Shown piece by piece: positions 1-8,119 of a stretch of 43,847 nucleotides of DNA. The stretch is from NCBI GenBank assembly GCA_023380615.1, contig JAMCRO010000027.1, positions 1-43,847 of the forward strand, given 5' to 3'. Origin of the DNA: Candidatus Parvarchaeota archaeon (GTDB lineage: Archaea > Nanobdellota > Nanobdellia > Parvarchaeales > Parvarchaeaceae). A program made the translations under genes and the position numbers. Within the stretch, counting starts at the first letter, position 1. Every line of letters begins with the position of its first letter. Below the pieces are notes generated by a model, which made no database searches, was not told where the DNA came from, and saw nothing but the letters and a program-made list of their open reading frames with translations.

Positions 1-61
1 TAATTCTATAGGTGCGTATGATTTTATTTAAATAACTGATGGTTATAGAAAAATTAGTTAC

Positions 62-775
62 TTACGAAGTTTCCGCAGATACCTTTACAGGCAGACTACT
101 GTCCAAATAAAGCGTAAAATCCTTTTCATCCAAGAGATTACCTGCCTTTTTTACTCTTTCTTTATAAGGGACTTTCAAATTCTTTAGCAGATAATTTCCT
201 TTAGTATCTAAAATTACTTTTATCTTATCATCATAAACTACATTAAATTTCATAAGATCTTTTTTAGGAAAATAGTTTACATCTATTTTTGTCTTGTGTA
301 CATTCATATTTTTATCCATAGAATAAAACTCATAACACTCTTTCGGATGATCTAAAATTAAATTTTCTGTTTTTTTAGTTTCCTCATTGTGTCTTGGTAG
401 TTTCCCATAAATAATTTCTTTATCATTGAAGAATTCTATAGACGGAGCGGTTACATTTGAGTAAACCAACCCGAAAGCTCCTGAGCCCGCGGGCATCCTT
501 CTTGTTATACTCACAGGATTATCCTCTATCTGTTCATCTTTTAATTCTGGTAGATAATAGGGAAATGAGTAATGTAATGTGAATATATCCCTGGATATAT
601 CTCCACTTACCGCCTTACCAAGCAAAACATTAAGTGTTCTTTTGTGAGTTTTTTTGGTATAAAGAAACTGTCCTGGAAAGACATTATCTGGCATATCAAT
701 CATTTCAAACCCGTCGGAATCTTTCACTGGCAAACTACCTAAATCAAATTTTATTGAGCGTATTCTACTTTCCAT
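62..775 (-). CDS. hypothetical protein, 237 aa
   Basis: I do not recognise this protein. It is soluble in appearance: there is no signal peptide and no membrane segment, and it is rich in Lys, Asp and Glu with many short beta-prone stretches (for example FNVVYDDKIKVILDTKGNYL near residues 177-196). It contains one conspicuous Gly/Ala/Pro patch, RMPAGSGAFGLVYSN, near residues 92-106, and one Cys. It is the last gene of the minus strand at this end of the window and is separated from the next gene by 66 bases, where a box A-like TATTTATATC (811-820) and a T-rich tract support its own promoter. The ATG at 775 is the only good start. The reading frame is intact and codon use matches its neighbours, so I take it to be a real gene of unknown function. 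Confidence 0.75.
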   Translation of the reverse strand: MESRIRSIKFDLGSLPVKDSDGFEMIDMPDNVFPGQFLYTKKTHKRTLNVLLGKAVSGDISRDIFTLHYSFPYYLPELKDEQIEDNPVSITRRMPAGSGAFGLVYSNVTAPSIEFFNDKEIIYGKLPRHNEETKKTENLILDHPKECYEFYSMDKNMNVHKTKIDVNYFPKKDLMKFNVVYDDKIKVILDTKGNYLLKNLKVPYKERVKKAGNLLDEKDFTLYLDSSLPVKVSAETS

Positions 776-810
776 GATAAATGTTCTTAAATAAATAAAA
801 GAGATAGATT

Positions 811-820
811 GATATAAATA
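811..820 (-). promoter_or_regulatory. box A (TATA) of the 62-775 gene
   Basis: Read on the minus strand this is TATTTATATC, a good match to the archaeal box A. Its centre lies about 40 bases before the ATG at 775, which would leave a short 5' leader of some 15 bases. A second AT-rich tract at 790-800 is closer and could serve instead. Confidence 0.4.
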
Positions 821-841
821 CTTTACAACCTAATCAAAGTT

Positions 842-2200
842 TTATTGTATTTTTGAAAGATCCAATTTATAGGTCTCCTTTGAAAGCAGTGCCGAAGTCA
901 ATATTAGAATTTCTCCAACTATTATGCCTATTGCCGTAATCCACCAAAATGAACTCAAAGCTGCATGCAGGGTAGTTACGTTTGTGGTGTTAGTTAAAGG
1001 ATTCACTGCCCCTATTGCTGCAAGTATTATGACCGAACTCCATGAACCAACTATAAAACCCCCATTGAACGATATTCCAACGCCTGTGCTTCTTACTCTG
1101 GTAGGGAATTTCTCAGCCAGATAAGCAGGTATAACCCCGTAAGCTCCAGTTGTTACGAATGCTAATACCGATGCTAAGAAGCCTGCCATTAATATACCGT
1201 AAGCGCCTGTGAACATGCCATACATTGTAGGAAATGCAAGTAGTATTGCTAATCCTGAAAATATGTACAAAGCTTTCTTTCTCCCTATAATATCACTTAT
1301 ATAACCGGATAAGAAATACCCGAGTAATGACGTTAAAATTGCAACTATCACTATGTATAGGAAGTCAGGGAAGCCTATACCAAAGAACTCGGGTAAAGTA
1401 GTGGGATAAAATCCTAAAGTTAAGCTATATATCCAAGCTATTCCTGTCATTGCAAGCATGCCTACAAAAAAGGAATTTCTGTACTGTTTATTAGAAAAGA
1501 CAGTCTTTATTGGGTGTATATCAAGTTTCTTTTTCTTGCTTATATCTGACCACAAGTAGGACTCTGGCATCCTTAGCCTTATTATTAAACCGACTATTAC
1601 TGGTATTATACCTATGAAAAAGAAAATTCTCCATCCTGCTCCATAAGCAGAACTTATGAATGAGCTACCGTATGTAAATCTTAACGTTAAATAAACCCCT
1701 GCAGCCAATGCATAACCAATAGGGTAACCTCCCTGTAAAAGTGAACCAACTCTTCCTCTGTATTTAGTATTCACGCTTTCAGTAACAATTGAAGAACTGT
1801 TTCCGTACTCTCCGCCGGCAAATATTCCAGTTATCATTCTAAAAAGCACTAAAAATATTGGAGCAGCAATACCAACCTGTGCATATGTTGGCAGCAAACC
1901 GGTAGCGAATATTACAATACCTAAGCCTATTAAGGTTATTACCATTGCCAATTTTCTTCCTCTCTTATCAGCAAACCTTCCGAATATAAGACCTCCAACC
2001 GGCCTGAAAACAAGACTTATAAAGTATATTGCGAATGCACCCATTATGGCTAGTATAAGATCTCCCGCCGGGAAAAACAATGTGGCTATTACTGGAACTA
2101 AAAGAAACATTGCACTTAAGTCATAAGAATCAAGAATCCAACCGGATAGACCACCTGCAAAGATTCCCTTTAACTTCTTGCCGTTGATGCCTATCTGCAT
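842..2200 (-). CDS. MFS transporter, metabolite:H+ symporter (MHS) type, 452 aa
   Basis: This is a 12-TM major facilitator superfamily permease that most resembles the metabolite:proton symporter branch (ShiA, ProP and carboxylate carriers). The first cytoplasmic loop carries the MFS signature GRFADKRGRK at about residues 74-83. The equivalent loop of the second half is GYISDIIGRKKAL near residue 300. An acidic residue sits in TM1 (WILDSYDL, residues 21-28), and the GGEYGN motif after TM4 is typical of MHS carriers. The likely role is proton-coupled uptake of an organic acid or similar small metabolite across the cell membrane; the substrate cannot be read from the sequence. A box A is centred 26 bases before the ATG at 2200, so the mRNA is probably leaderless and the gene monocistronic. 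Confidence 0.9.
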   Translation of the reverse strand: MQIGINGKKLKGIFAGGLSGWILDSYDLSAMFLLVPVIATLFFPAGDLILAIMGAFAIYFISLVFRPVGGLIFGRFADKRGRKLAMVITLIGLGIVIFATGLLPTYAQVGIAAPIFLVLFRMITGIFAGGEYGNSSSIVTESVNTKYRGRVGSLLQGGYPIGYALAAGVYLTLRFTYGSSFISSAYGAGWRIFFFIGIIPVIVGLIIRLRMPESYLWSDISKKKKLDIHPIKTVFSNKQYRNSFFVGMLAMTGIAWIYSLTLGFYPTTLPEFFGIGFPDFLYIVIVAILTSLLGYFLSGYISDIIGRKKALYIFSGLAILLAFPTMYGMFTGAYGILMAGFLASVLAFVTTGAYGVIPAYLAEKFPTRVRSTGVGISFNGGFIVGSWSSVIILAAIGAVNPLTNTTNVTTLHAALSSFWWITAIGIIVGEILILTSALLSKETYKLDLSKIQ

Positions 2201-2220
2201 TTAAGTTTAAAACATTTTTT

Positions 2221-2230
2221 AGTATTTAAA
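2221..2230 (-). promoter_or_regulatory. box A of the MFS gene
   Basis: TTTAAATACT on the minus strand, centred about 26 bases upstream of the ATG at 2200. This spacing places transcription start at or next to the start codon, implying a leaderless transcript. Confidence 0.6.
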
Positions 2231-2274
2231 GTTATATTTCTGAGATATCTGTGTTTATATAAATTTTAGGCAAA

Positions 2275-3051
2275 TTAAATCAAAATGTAAATAGAGATAG
2301 CAAGTATACCGGTAAAAATTATGACTAAAGATTGAAACAAACGCAGATTTTTAGATTTTATTGTTCCAGAAACTCTTGCGCCTATGAATGCACCAATAGC
2401 GGCACCTATAACTAGGAGAGGGATGTAAAGCAGCGTATTTCCTGGAAAACTTATAGTTCCTAAGTGAAGCAACCCTCCAAAAACAGAAGTTATTATCATT
2501 GCAAGTATTATAGTTGAGAATATGATTTTAGGGTTCATTTTACGTACCGCAGTCATGTATGTTCCGGTTATACCTCCTATACCCATGCCGGTGAAACCGG
2601 AGATTACACCCGCTATCAAACCGACAATGCTCACGTCCTTTCCAAGCTTCTTCCCAGGGCTTTTATAATCCTTTATTTTTCTTTGTTTAAGTGTAGCCGC
2701 AAGAGAAAAAATACCTATGGTTAGTGGGATAAAGCCAAAAACTCCCTTGAATACTGCAGTGGGTATGACAAAACTAAGCAGAGAACCCAAGAAAACGCCT
2801 ATTAACCCCATTACAAGAAGAATCTTAAATAAATCCAGATTTACAAAGCCTTGCCTTATGTTTGAGTATGAACCAACAATTGAGCTTGTTGATATCGCAA
2901 TTAGACTTAATCCGCTTGCAGAAACGGAGCTTAATCCCAGATAATAAAGAAAGAAAAGCACAAGCAGTGCCCCGCCACCTATACCAGACATATTGCCTAT
3001 GAATGCTATAAACATTGCAAATAAGGGCACTATAATTAGTATTACAAGCAT
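2275..3051 (-). CDS. TSUP (TauE/SafE) family anion permease, 258 aa
   Basis: A membrane protein of about 8 TM helices in two similar halves, the layout of the TauE/SafE/TSUP family that exports or imports sulfite, sulfonates and other small anions. Family hallmarks visible are the Gly-rich first re-entrant region MSGIGGGALLV near residues 21-31 and its counterpart GFTGMGIGGITG in the second half near residues 153-164, plus IGARVSG near residues 223-229. The length is normal for the family. Box A TATAAATA at 3073-3080 is about 25 bases before the ATG, so it appears leaderless and transcribed alone. The sulfur-related assignment fits the DoxX and Mo-enzyme genes elsewhere in the window, but the substrate is an inference. 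Confidence 0.85.
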   Translation of the reverse strand: MLVILIIVPLFAMFIAFIGNMSGIGGGALLVLFFLYYLGLSSVSASGLSLIAISTSSIVGSYSNIRQGFVNLDLFKILLVMGLIGVFLGSLLSFVIPTAVFKGVFGFIPLTIGIFSLAATLKQRKIKDYKSPGKKLGKDVSIVGLIAGVISGFTGMGIGGITGTYMTAVRKMNPKIIFSTIILAMIITSVFGGLLHLGTISFPGNTLLYIPLLVIGAAIGAFIGARVSGTIKSKNLRLFQSLVIIFTGILAISIYILI

Positions 3052-3072
3052 ATCTAAATAATTATATACAAA

Positions 3073-3080
3073 TATTTATA
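3073..3080 (-). promoter_or_regulatory. box A of the TSUP gene
   Basis: TATAAATA on the minus strand, centred about 25 bases before the ATG at 3051; fits a leaderless transcript. Confidence 0.6.
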
Positions 3081-3132
3081 CTATGAACTTAAAATCACAA
3101 TATACAACTGCGATTTTTGTCTTGGAACAAAT

Positions 3133-3657
3133 TTATGCTTTCTGAGTACTATTAAGCTTCAATAAAAGATAAGCTGAAGCCATTCCTGTTAAGATGTATA
3201 AAAATATAAAAATGTAAGTAATTGTACTACTTATTGAGGCTATTGAAGTTGAAGGAGAAAGATAAACATACAACAAAATGGAAGATATTGGATTTATAAG
3301 TAAGAGAATAAATATGCCGAGTAATACTAAAAAGCTTATTAAAAACATCATAAATATCTTAAAATTACTTATTTTAAAATTTCTAGATTTAATATAAAAA
3401 CTCATAAAAAACATAAAGGCAGCCGAAAAAAAAAGAAGTGATACAAGAATATACAACCCCTCCCTAAGATTTATTGCAGTATCTGCTATAGAAAGTACTG
3501 TGCTTGATAAAGAAGGATTCGCCGAAATTACTTTAGAGATATTACTTGAATTAAACCTGAATATGGATTCATTACTTATTATAGTTACAATTGCGGCAAC
3601 TATTGCCGATACACCTGAAGATATTGCTAATATTGAAGCATTTGTTTTAATTTTCAT
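3133..3657 (-). CDS. membrane protein, 4 TM, 174 aa
   Basis: An unrecognised integral membrane protein. Hydrophobic segments lie at roughly residues 8-28, 70-90, 103-125 and 145-167, with an Asn/Ser-rich loop between the first two (residues 29-66) that probably faces outside and carries one NSS-type N-glycosylation sequon. It starts only 6 bases after the stop of the 1233-residue surface protein and has no separate promoter, so the two are almost certainly co-transcribed. A role as a membrane partner or anchor for that secreted protein is plausible from the arrangement alone; no domain supports it directly. Confidence 0.7.
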   Translation of the reverse strand: MKIKTNASILAISSGVSAIVAAIVTIISNESIFRFNSSNISKVISANPSLSSTVLSIADTAINLREGLYILVSLLFFSAAFMFFMSFYIKSRNFKISNFKIFMMFLISFLVLLGIFILLLINPISSILLYVYLSPSTSIASISSTITYIFIFLYILTGMASAYLLLKLNSTQKA

Positions 3658-3663
3658 ATTTAA

Positions 3664-6600
3664 TTAACTACATACCTTATTATAAGAAAATTTAACGGAA
3701 ACAGAACCACCAGAAATTATACTTCCTGTACTTATTGAAGGAGTAAAAGTAATCGTACAATTATTTGCAGTTAAATTAACTATGGGTATAGAATAATTCA
3801 ATTCCTGGTCTATAAGCGTATTGAATTTGATTGTAGATGAAGTGGAATCCAAGATTTCACCATTTAAATTAACTTTCCAAGTAGCTGAACTGTTGAGACC
3901 TGACTCAGAGAACGTTGTTGTTAGTGACTGGATGCTGGGTGCTGATGAATTCTGTATTACAGCAAACGCATCTATTGATGCTGCCCCGTTATTAGCTGGA
4001 TTATTGCCTCCGCAACTTGATGAATCAACTACGTACCACATGTATGCATTATTTGTGCTCAATATTGAACCATTCTGTGTTGAAGCCGAAGAAGGTGATC
4101 CTCCCATGCTGCAGAATACCAGGGGATATGAATTAGACAAACCGGCAGAAAAGCCAGAGTAGTAATTGCCAGAGTTATAATTATAACCGGGAGTAGATGA
4201 CGCAGATGCTATTGAGTAATCAGAACCGTTGAAAACATATGCGGCGGCTAGCTCATTGCTTGTAGTGCTTGTGCCCAGGTTTATGGAATAATTGCCAGGA
4301 GCCTCCATGCAGTAATAAAGATCTGTATAAGTCCTGCTTTGCAGATGTATGCAGTTTGGAGGCAAATTAAAACCACTGACAGAAGAGCCACCGTTTGCAA
4401 ATGATAGAAGAACCGTGCTGTTCCCTTTTGTGTCTATACTGTACTTTAGTAAATTATCCTGTGAGCCTACCGTGTAGTATGATTTGAATTTTATGCAGGA
4501 TTCTACAGGAGTGAAGACAACATTGACAGATCCGCCAACTATCTCCGAACCTGATGAAACCGAAGGAATAAATGTTATGTTGCAGTTGTCCACGCTGCTG
4601 TAAACATCAGATATGGAGTAGTTAAGCTCCTCATCTATTGGAAATGTAAATTGAATTTGATTGCCGGTCAATGTCTTGTTTGCTCCGCCGTAATCCACGC
4701 TCCATGCAAGACCGCTGTTGAGACCTGACTCAGAGAACGTTGTTGTTAGTGACTGGATGCTGGGTGCTGATGAATTCTGTATTACAGCAAACGCATCTAT
4801 TGATGCTGCCCCGTTATTAGCTGGATTATTGCCTCCGCAACTTGATGAATCAACTACGTACCACATGTATGCATTATTTGTGCTCAATATTGAACCATTC
4901 TGTGTTGAAGCCGAAGAAGGTGATCCTCCCATGCTGCAGAATACCAGGGGATATGAATTAGACAAACCGGCAGAAAAGCCAGAGTAGTAATTGCCAGAGT
5001 TATAATTATAACCGGGAGTAGATGACGCAGATGCTATTGAGTAATCAGAACCGTTGAAAACATATGCGGCGGCTAGCTCATTGCTTGTAGTGCTTGTGCC
5101 CAGGTTTATGGAATAATTGCCAGGAGCCTCCATGCAGTAATAAAGATCTGTATAAGTCCTGCTTTGCAGATGTATGCAGTTTGGAGGCAAATTAAAACCA
5201 CTGACAGAAGAGCCACCGTTTGCAAATGATAGAAGAACCGTGCTGTTCCCTTTTGTGTCTATACTGTACTTTAGTAAATTATCCTGTGAGCCTACCGTGT
5301 AGTATGATTTGAATTTTATGCAGGATTCTACAGGAGTGAAGACAACATTGACAGATCCGCCAACTATCTCCGAACCTGATGAAACCGAAGGAATAAATGT
5401 TATGTTGCAGTTGTCCACGCTGCTGTAAACATCAGATATGGAGTAGTTAAGCTCCTCATCTATTGGAAATGTAAATTGAATTTGATTGCCGGTCAATGTC
5501 TTGTTTGCTCCGCCGTAATCCACGCTCCATGCAAGACCGCTGTTGAGACCTGACTCAGAGAACGTTGTTGTTAGTGACTGGATGCTGGGTGCTGATGAAT
5601 TTGTAGCTATCCCCAATGCAACTATTGATCCTGCGCCACCGCTCATTGAACAGGAACTTGCATTAAATTCATCAAATATTCCAGAATAATTTGTAAGTAA
5701 TTGATTATTATAAGACCCTCTTGCAGAAAATATGTTATTACCTCCGCCAGCGCATATAACCAAAGGATACTCCGAACTTAAACCTGTTCCTATTACCCCA
5801 GAGCCGCTGCTTGTTGAGGAGCTACTAAATGAATAGTATGTACCATCAAAAACATAAGCTCTAGCTACTTCATACGAATAATTATTATCGTTTAAATTTA
5901 CACTGTAATTTCCCTTGTTCTCAATACAGAATGCTACATACCCTTGATTTTGTTTTTGTAACTGAAGACAATTTGTGGGAAGTTTTGGTGTGGGCAGGTT
6001 AGTACGCCCTGTGGATACAACCAAGATCACAGTGCTTAAATAACTACTATTTACAGTATAAGACAAAACGCCATTCTTAGAATTGAATAAACTGAAATTT
6101 TGAACACATTTTGATAAATTGACAGTAGAGGACTGTTTAAAATTTATGTAGGTAATTGTATCTATAGGTGCAGAACCACTAGCAGGAGACGGAGAATATA
6201 TAACTTCGCAGGAACCTTCTCCTAAAACAACATTTTTAACATTAAACTCTTGATTTTTCCCATTAAGGTTAATAAAGTAAATTAAGTTACCGTTTGAAGA
6301 CTTATTAATTCCGCCATAATCTACTGACCATTCAATACCATAAGGCAGATTTTCCTCTTTAAATTCAGTTATATTCTTTGTAGTATCATTAACAAAAACT
6401 GTATTATTCTTGAGTATTAAGGGAGAACTTTGATTTACGCTTTTTATATTCGATATAAGCGCAGCTAGCTTACTGATTGATAGGTTAAGATTGGAAGAAT
6501 AATAATCAAACTGATTTAAAACTGATGAATTTATAAGTTTATTAAGTCTTGATATTGAGGAATTGAGCGAGTTGTTCAATGAGTAATTCAACGAAACTTC

Positions 6601-7365
6601 ATAATTGTACAGCTCATTTATTAAACTTGCATTTATATTTGATAAAACACTTAAAGAATAATTTAAAGACTTTGAATTAGAATCATTTAATATAAGTAAC
6701 TCTTTATACAATTCATTTATTATAGTACTGTTTATATTTGAAACTACTAAATTTAAATGCGAAAAGGAATTATTAAATGAGTCATTTAAAGTTTTTAAAG
6801 AACTATTTATAGATTTGTTTATACTAAACTCTGAGGAATTTAAGCTTTTTCCAATGTTTGTAACGGTTGAATTTAACCTATTTATAGAAGAGTTTAAAAG
6901 CAATATTGAATCATTTAGGTTCCCGAGCATAACATTAAAATTGTAAGTAAAGGAAGAAATAGAACTATTAAAGCTCATTATAGAACTGTTAAGTATAGAA
7001 ATAGATTTGTTTAATGCTATATCGGATAAATTTAATTCATTTATTATATTATATATTTTGTATTTTGGTGCATGTAAACCTTTAAGAAAATTATTAGGAG
7101 TAGTTGGAATTTTCGGGGAGGGGGGAATTGGTGGAGTTATATTAGAAGGCAGTGGGTTGGTTATATTTACTAAAGGTGTGGGTAAATTTTGCAGGATATT
7201 AGGCAAAAATGCACTATCCAAAGCCGAATTAGCGTTTATAGAAGTATAACTAAATTTATTAAAATTATTAAAATTAGGCAGATTAAACAAAACAGAGAAG
7301 ATAACCACTACTGCAAATACTAACACTAAAAACCTAATGTTTTTTCTCGTAACCTTAAATAACAT
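3664..7365 (-). CDS. giant repeat-containing secreted surface protein, 1233 aa
   Basis: The N-terminus has a signal or anchor segment (FLVLVFAVVVIFSVLF, residues 12-27), then a Pro-rich stretch (about 60-95). Residues 105-320 form a helical, coiled-coil-like region built from LNxS-type repeats with at least 20 N-x-S/T sequons. The rest is beta-rich: a roughly 275-residue module made of an Ig-like unit with signature TTFSESGL...WSVDYGG and a larger Cys-containing unit occurs three times. One copy is diverged (about 330-608) and two are identical in sequence (609-883 and 884-1158). A final partial Ig-like unit ends the protein without a C-terminal membrane anchor. It is probably a cell-surface adhesin or S-layer-associated glycoprotein. 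The same Ig-like signature recurs in the 35391-38924 protein. Box A is centred 26 bases before the ATG. Confidence 0.85.
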   Translation of the reverse strand: MLFKVTRKNIRFLVLVFAVVVIFSVLFNLPNFNNFNKFSYTSINANSALDSAFLPNILQNLPTPLVNITNPLPSNITPPIPPSPKIPTTPNNFLKGLHAPKYKIYNIINELNLSDIALNKSISILNSSIMSFNSSISSFTYNFNVMLGNLNDSILLLNSSINRLNSTVTNIGKSLNSSEFSINKSINSSLKTLNDSFNNSFSHLNLVVSNINSTIINELYKELLILNDSNSKSLNYSLSVLSNINASLINELYNYEVSLNYSLNNSLNSSISRLNKLINSSVLNQFDYYSSNLNLSISKLAALISNIKSVNQSSPLILKNNTVFVNDTTKNITEFKEENLPYGIEWSVDYGGINKSSNGNLIYFINLNGKNQEFNVKNVVLGEGSCEVIYSPSPASGSAPIDTITYINFKQSSTVNLSKCVQNFSLFNSKNGVLSYTVNSSYLSTVILVVSTGRTNLPTPKLPTNCLQLQKQNQGYVAFCIENKGNYSVNLNDNNYSYEVARAYVFDGTYYSFSSSSTSSGSGVIGTGLSSEYPLVICAGGGNNIFSARGSYNNQLLTNYSGIFDEFNASSCSMSGGAGSIVALGIATNSSAPSIQSLTTTFSESGLNSGLAWSVDYGGANKTLTGNQIQFTFPIDEELNYSISDVYSSVDNCNITFIPSVSSGSEIVGGSVNVVFTPVESCIKFKSYYTVGSQDNLLKYSIDTKGNSTVLLSFANGGSSVSGFNLPPNCIHLQSRTYTDLYYCMEAPGNYSINLGTSTTSNELAAAYVFNGSDYSIASASSTPGYNYNSGNYYSGFSAGLSNSYPLVFCSMGGSPSSASTQNGSILSTNNAYMWYVVDSSSCGGNNPANNGAASIDAFAVIQNSSAPSIQSLTTTFSESGLNSGLAWSVDYGGANKTLTGNQIQFTFPIDEELNYSISDVYSSVDNCNITFIPSVSSGSEIVGGSVNVVFTPVESCIKFKSYYTVGSQDNLLKYSIDTKGNSTVLLSFANGGSSVSGFNLPPNCIHLQSRTYTDLYYCMEAPGNYSINLGTSTTSNELAAAYVFNGSDYSIASASSTPGYNYNSGNYYSGFSAGLSNSYPLVFCSMGGSPSSASTQNGSILSTNNAYMWYVVDSSSCGGNNPANNGAASIDAFAVIQNSSAPSIQSLTTTFSESGLNSSATWKVNLNGEILDSTSSTIKFNTLIDQELNYSIPIVNLTANNCTITFTPSISTGSIISGGSVSVKFSYNKVCS
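3891..4715 (-). repeat. 825-bp tandem repeat, copy 1
   Basis: Base-for-base match to 4716-5540 wherever I compared them, and the two encode identical 275-residue blocks. The period is 825 bases, a multiple of three, so the frame is kept. It lies towards the C-terminal end of the surface protein. Confidence 0.95.
4716..5540 (-). repeat. 825-bp tandem repeat, copy 2
   Basis: Direct, gap-free neighbour of copy 1 with the same sequence. Identity continues into the first 61 bases of a third unit (5541-5601) before the sequence diverges. That is the footprint of unequal crossing over or gene conversion between units that had already diverged. Confidence 0.95.
5541..5601 (-). repeat. 61-bp identical start of a third, diverged repeat unit
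   Basis: Identical to the first 61 bases of the two 825-bp units, then abruptly different. The older third module continues to about 6400 and is recognisable only at protein level (for example AYVFDGTYYS against AYVFNGSDYS). Confidence 0.85.
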
Positions 7366-7385
7366 AACCTATATGATTATAATTC

Positions 7386-7395
7386 ATTTATAAAT
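7386..7395 (-). promoter_or_regulatory. box A of the surface-protein operon
   Basis: ATTTATAAAT, centred 26 bases upstream of the ATG at 7365; probably drives both the surface protein and the 4-TM protein behind it, with a leaderless start. Confidence 0.6.
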
Positions 7396-7424
7396 ATTCC
7401 TATATTTAAAAATTAAAGATAGTG

Positions 7425-7844
7425 TCAATTTATAGCTGCTATTTTTATGTCAAACTTTAACGTCTTTCCTGCCAATGGGAAATTGAAATCCAATGTTACA
7501 TCATTTTCATTTACTGCAACCACGGTTGCCTGCATACCATTGTTGGAACTGACCATCATCCCTTCTTTTACTTCTTCTCCCTGAAATTGGGTCTTTGGAA
7601 TCTTTATTACCATCTCTTCGTGCCTTTCACCGTATGCCTCTTCCGGTTTAATTGTTATGCTCTTATTCTCTCCAATCTTCATGCCCACTACAGCATCATC
7701 AAAACCCTTTATTACCTGTCCTGCGCCAACCTCAAAGGATAATGCATCCTTTCCTTCGTTAGAATCAAAAACGGATCCATCCTCTAGGTAACCTGTGTAC
7801 ATTACCTGTATTTTATCCCCTTTTTTAACTTCTTCGTCTGCCAT
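7425..7844 (-). CDS. FKBP-type peptidyl-prolyl isomerase, SlyD-like, 139 aa
   Basis: A cytosolic prolyl cis-trans isomerase and chaperone. The FKBP core starts with VKKGDKIQVMYTGYLEDGSVFDSN (residues 6-29, Tyr and Asp of the active pocket) and continues with GAGQVIKGFDDAVVGM (61-76). The inserted flap (IF) chaperone domain covers about residues 78-125, and the chain re-enters the core with PLAGKTLKFDIKI. There is no signal peptide. The length matches short archaeal FKBPs. It lacks the metal-binding His-rich tail of bacterial SlyD. The ATG is preceded by TGAGGTG at a 6-base spacing, one of the strongest Shine-Dalgarno sites in the window, suggesting high expression. A membrane-anchored paralogue lies at 9927-10454. 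Confidence 0.93.
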   Translation of the reverse strand: MADEEVKKGDKIQVMYTGYLEDGSVFDSNEGKDALSFEVGAGQVIKGFDDAVVGMKIGENKSITIKPEEAYGERHEEMVIKIPKTQFQGEEVKEGMMVSSNNGMQATVVAVNENDVTLDFNFPLAGKTLKFDIKIAAIN

Positions 7845-7850
7845 TTAATT

Positions 7851-7857
7851 CACCTCA
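7851..7857 (-). promoter_or_regulatory. strong Shine-Dalgarno site of the FKBP gene
   Basis: TGAGGTG on the minus strand, 6 bases before the ATG at 7844. It fixes the start and contrasts with the leaderless arrangement of most first genes here. Confidence 0.75.
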
Positions 7858-7934
7858 AAAAACCTATCTATCAAGTATAGAAAACCATACAAGATTCAAT
7901 TAAAATAAACTAATAGTATATTAAACTTACTATA

Positions 7935-8070
7935 TCCACGAGCTTTTAGTTTAAATTTAAGAATAACTGTAGCTAGACAGTTGCCGTAGCCAATGGCGGA
8001 CTCATTTGAGAAAATCACAGCATGTACTATTGTTTGGTATGTCCGCCGTTCTAGGAACACAGTGCGTGGA
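7935..8070. other. intergenic region with nested GC-rich inverted repeats
   Basis: The longest gap in the window (7845-8119). It contains GGCGGAC at 7995-8001 against GTCCGCC at 8041-8047 and, outside it, TCCACG at 7935-7940 against CGTGGA at 8065-8070. The self-complementary GTTC-TAG-GAAC sits at 8048-8058. Such GC-rich arms stand out in an AT-rich spacer. It could be a small structured RNA, or a 3' element of the 8120-9655 gene. I cannot fit a tRNA cloverleaf or any known RNA to it. Confidence 0.3.
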
Positions 8071-8078
8071 TTTGAAAT

Positions 8079-8110
8079 TAGAGTTTAATACCTTTGTTTA
8101 TAGCAGCAGA
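8079..8110 (-). repeat. short degenerate copy of part of the 511-aa gene
   Basis: TAGAGTTTAA at 8079-8088 and CTTTGTTTATAGCAGCAGA at 8092-8110 are found again, in the same order and with a one-base spacing difference, at 8710-8719 and 8722-8740 inside the coding region. The copy ends 9 bases below the stop codon of that gene and is out of frame, so it looks like a relic of duplicated or lost 3' coding sequence. Confidence 0.6.
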
Positions 8111-8119
8111 GCTAGAAAA

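Noticed and set aside
3821-4987. Two near-identical plus-strand reading frames (3821-4162 and 4718-4987)
   Set aside because: They are antisense to the duplicated 825-bp units of the surface gene; their similarity is a by-product of the repeat, and they have no promoter or ribosome-binding site.
7980-8070. tRNA or split-tRNA gene suggested by GGCGGAC/GTCCGCC arms and a TTGAAAT-like loop
   Set aside because: No D-arm, anticodon arm or T-arm fits in order; the outer arms are too far apart. Left as an unexplained structured spacer.
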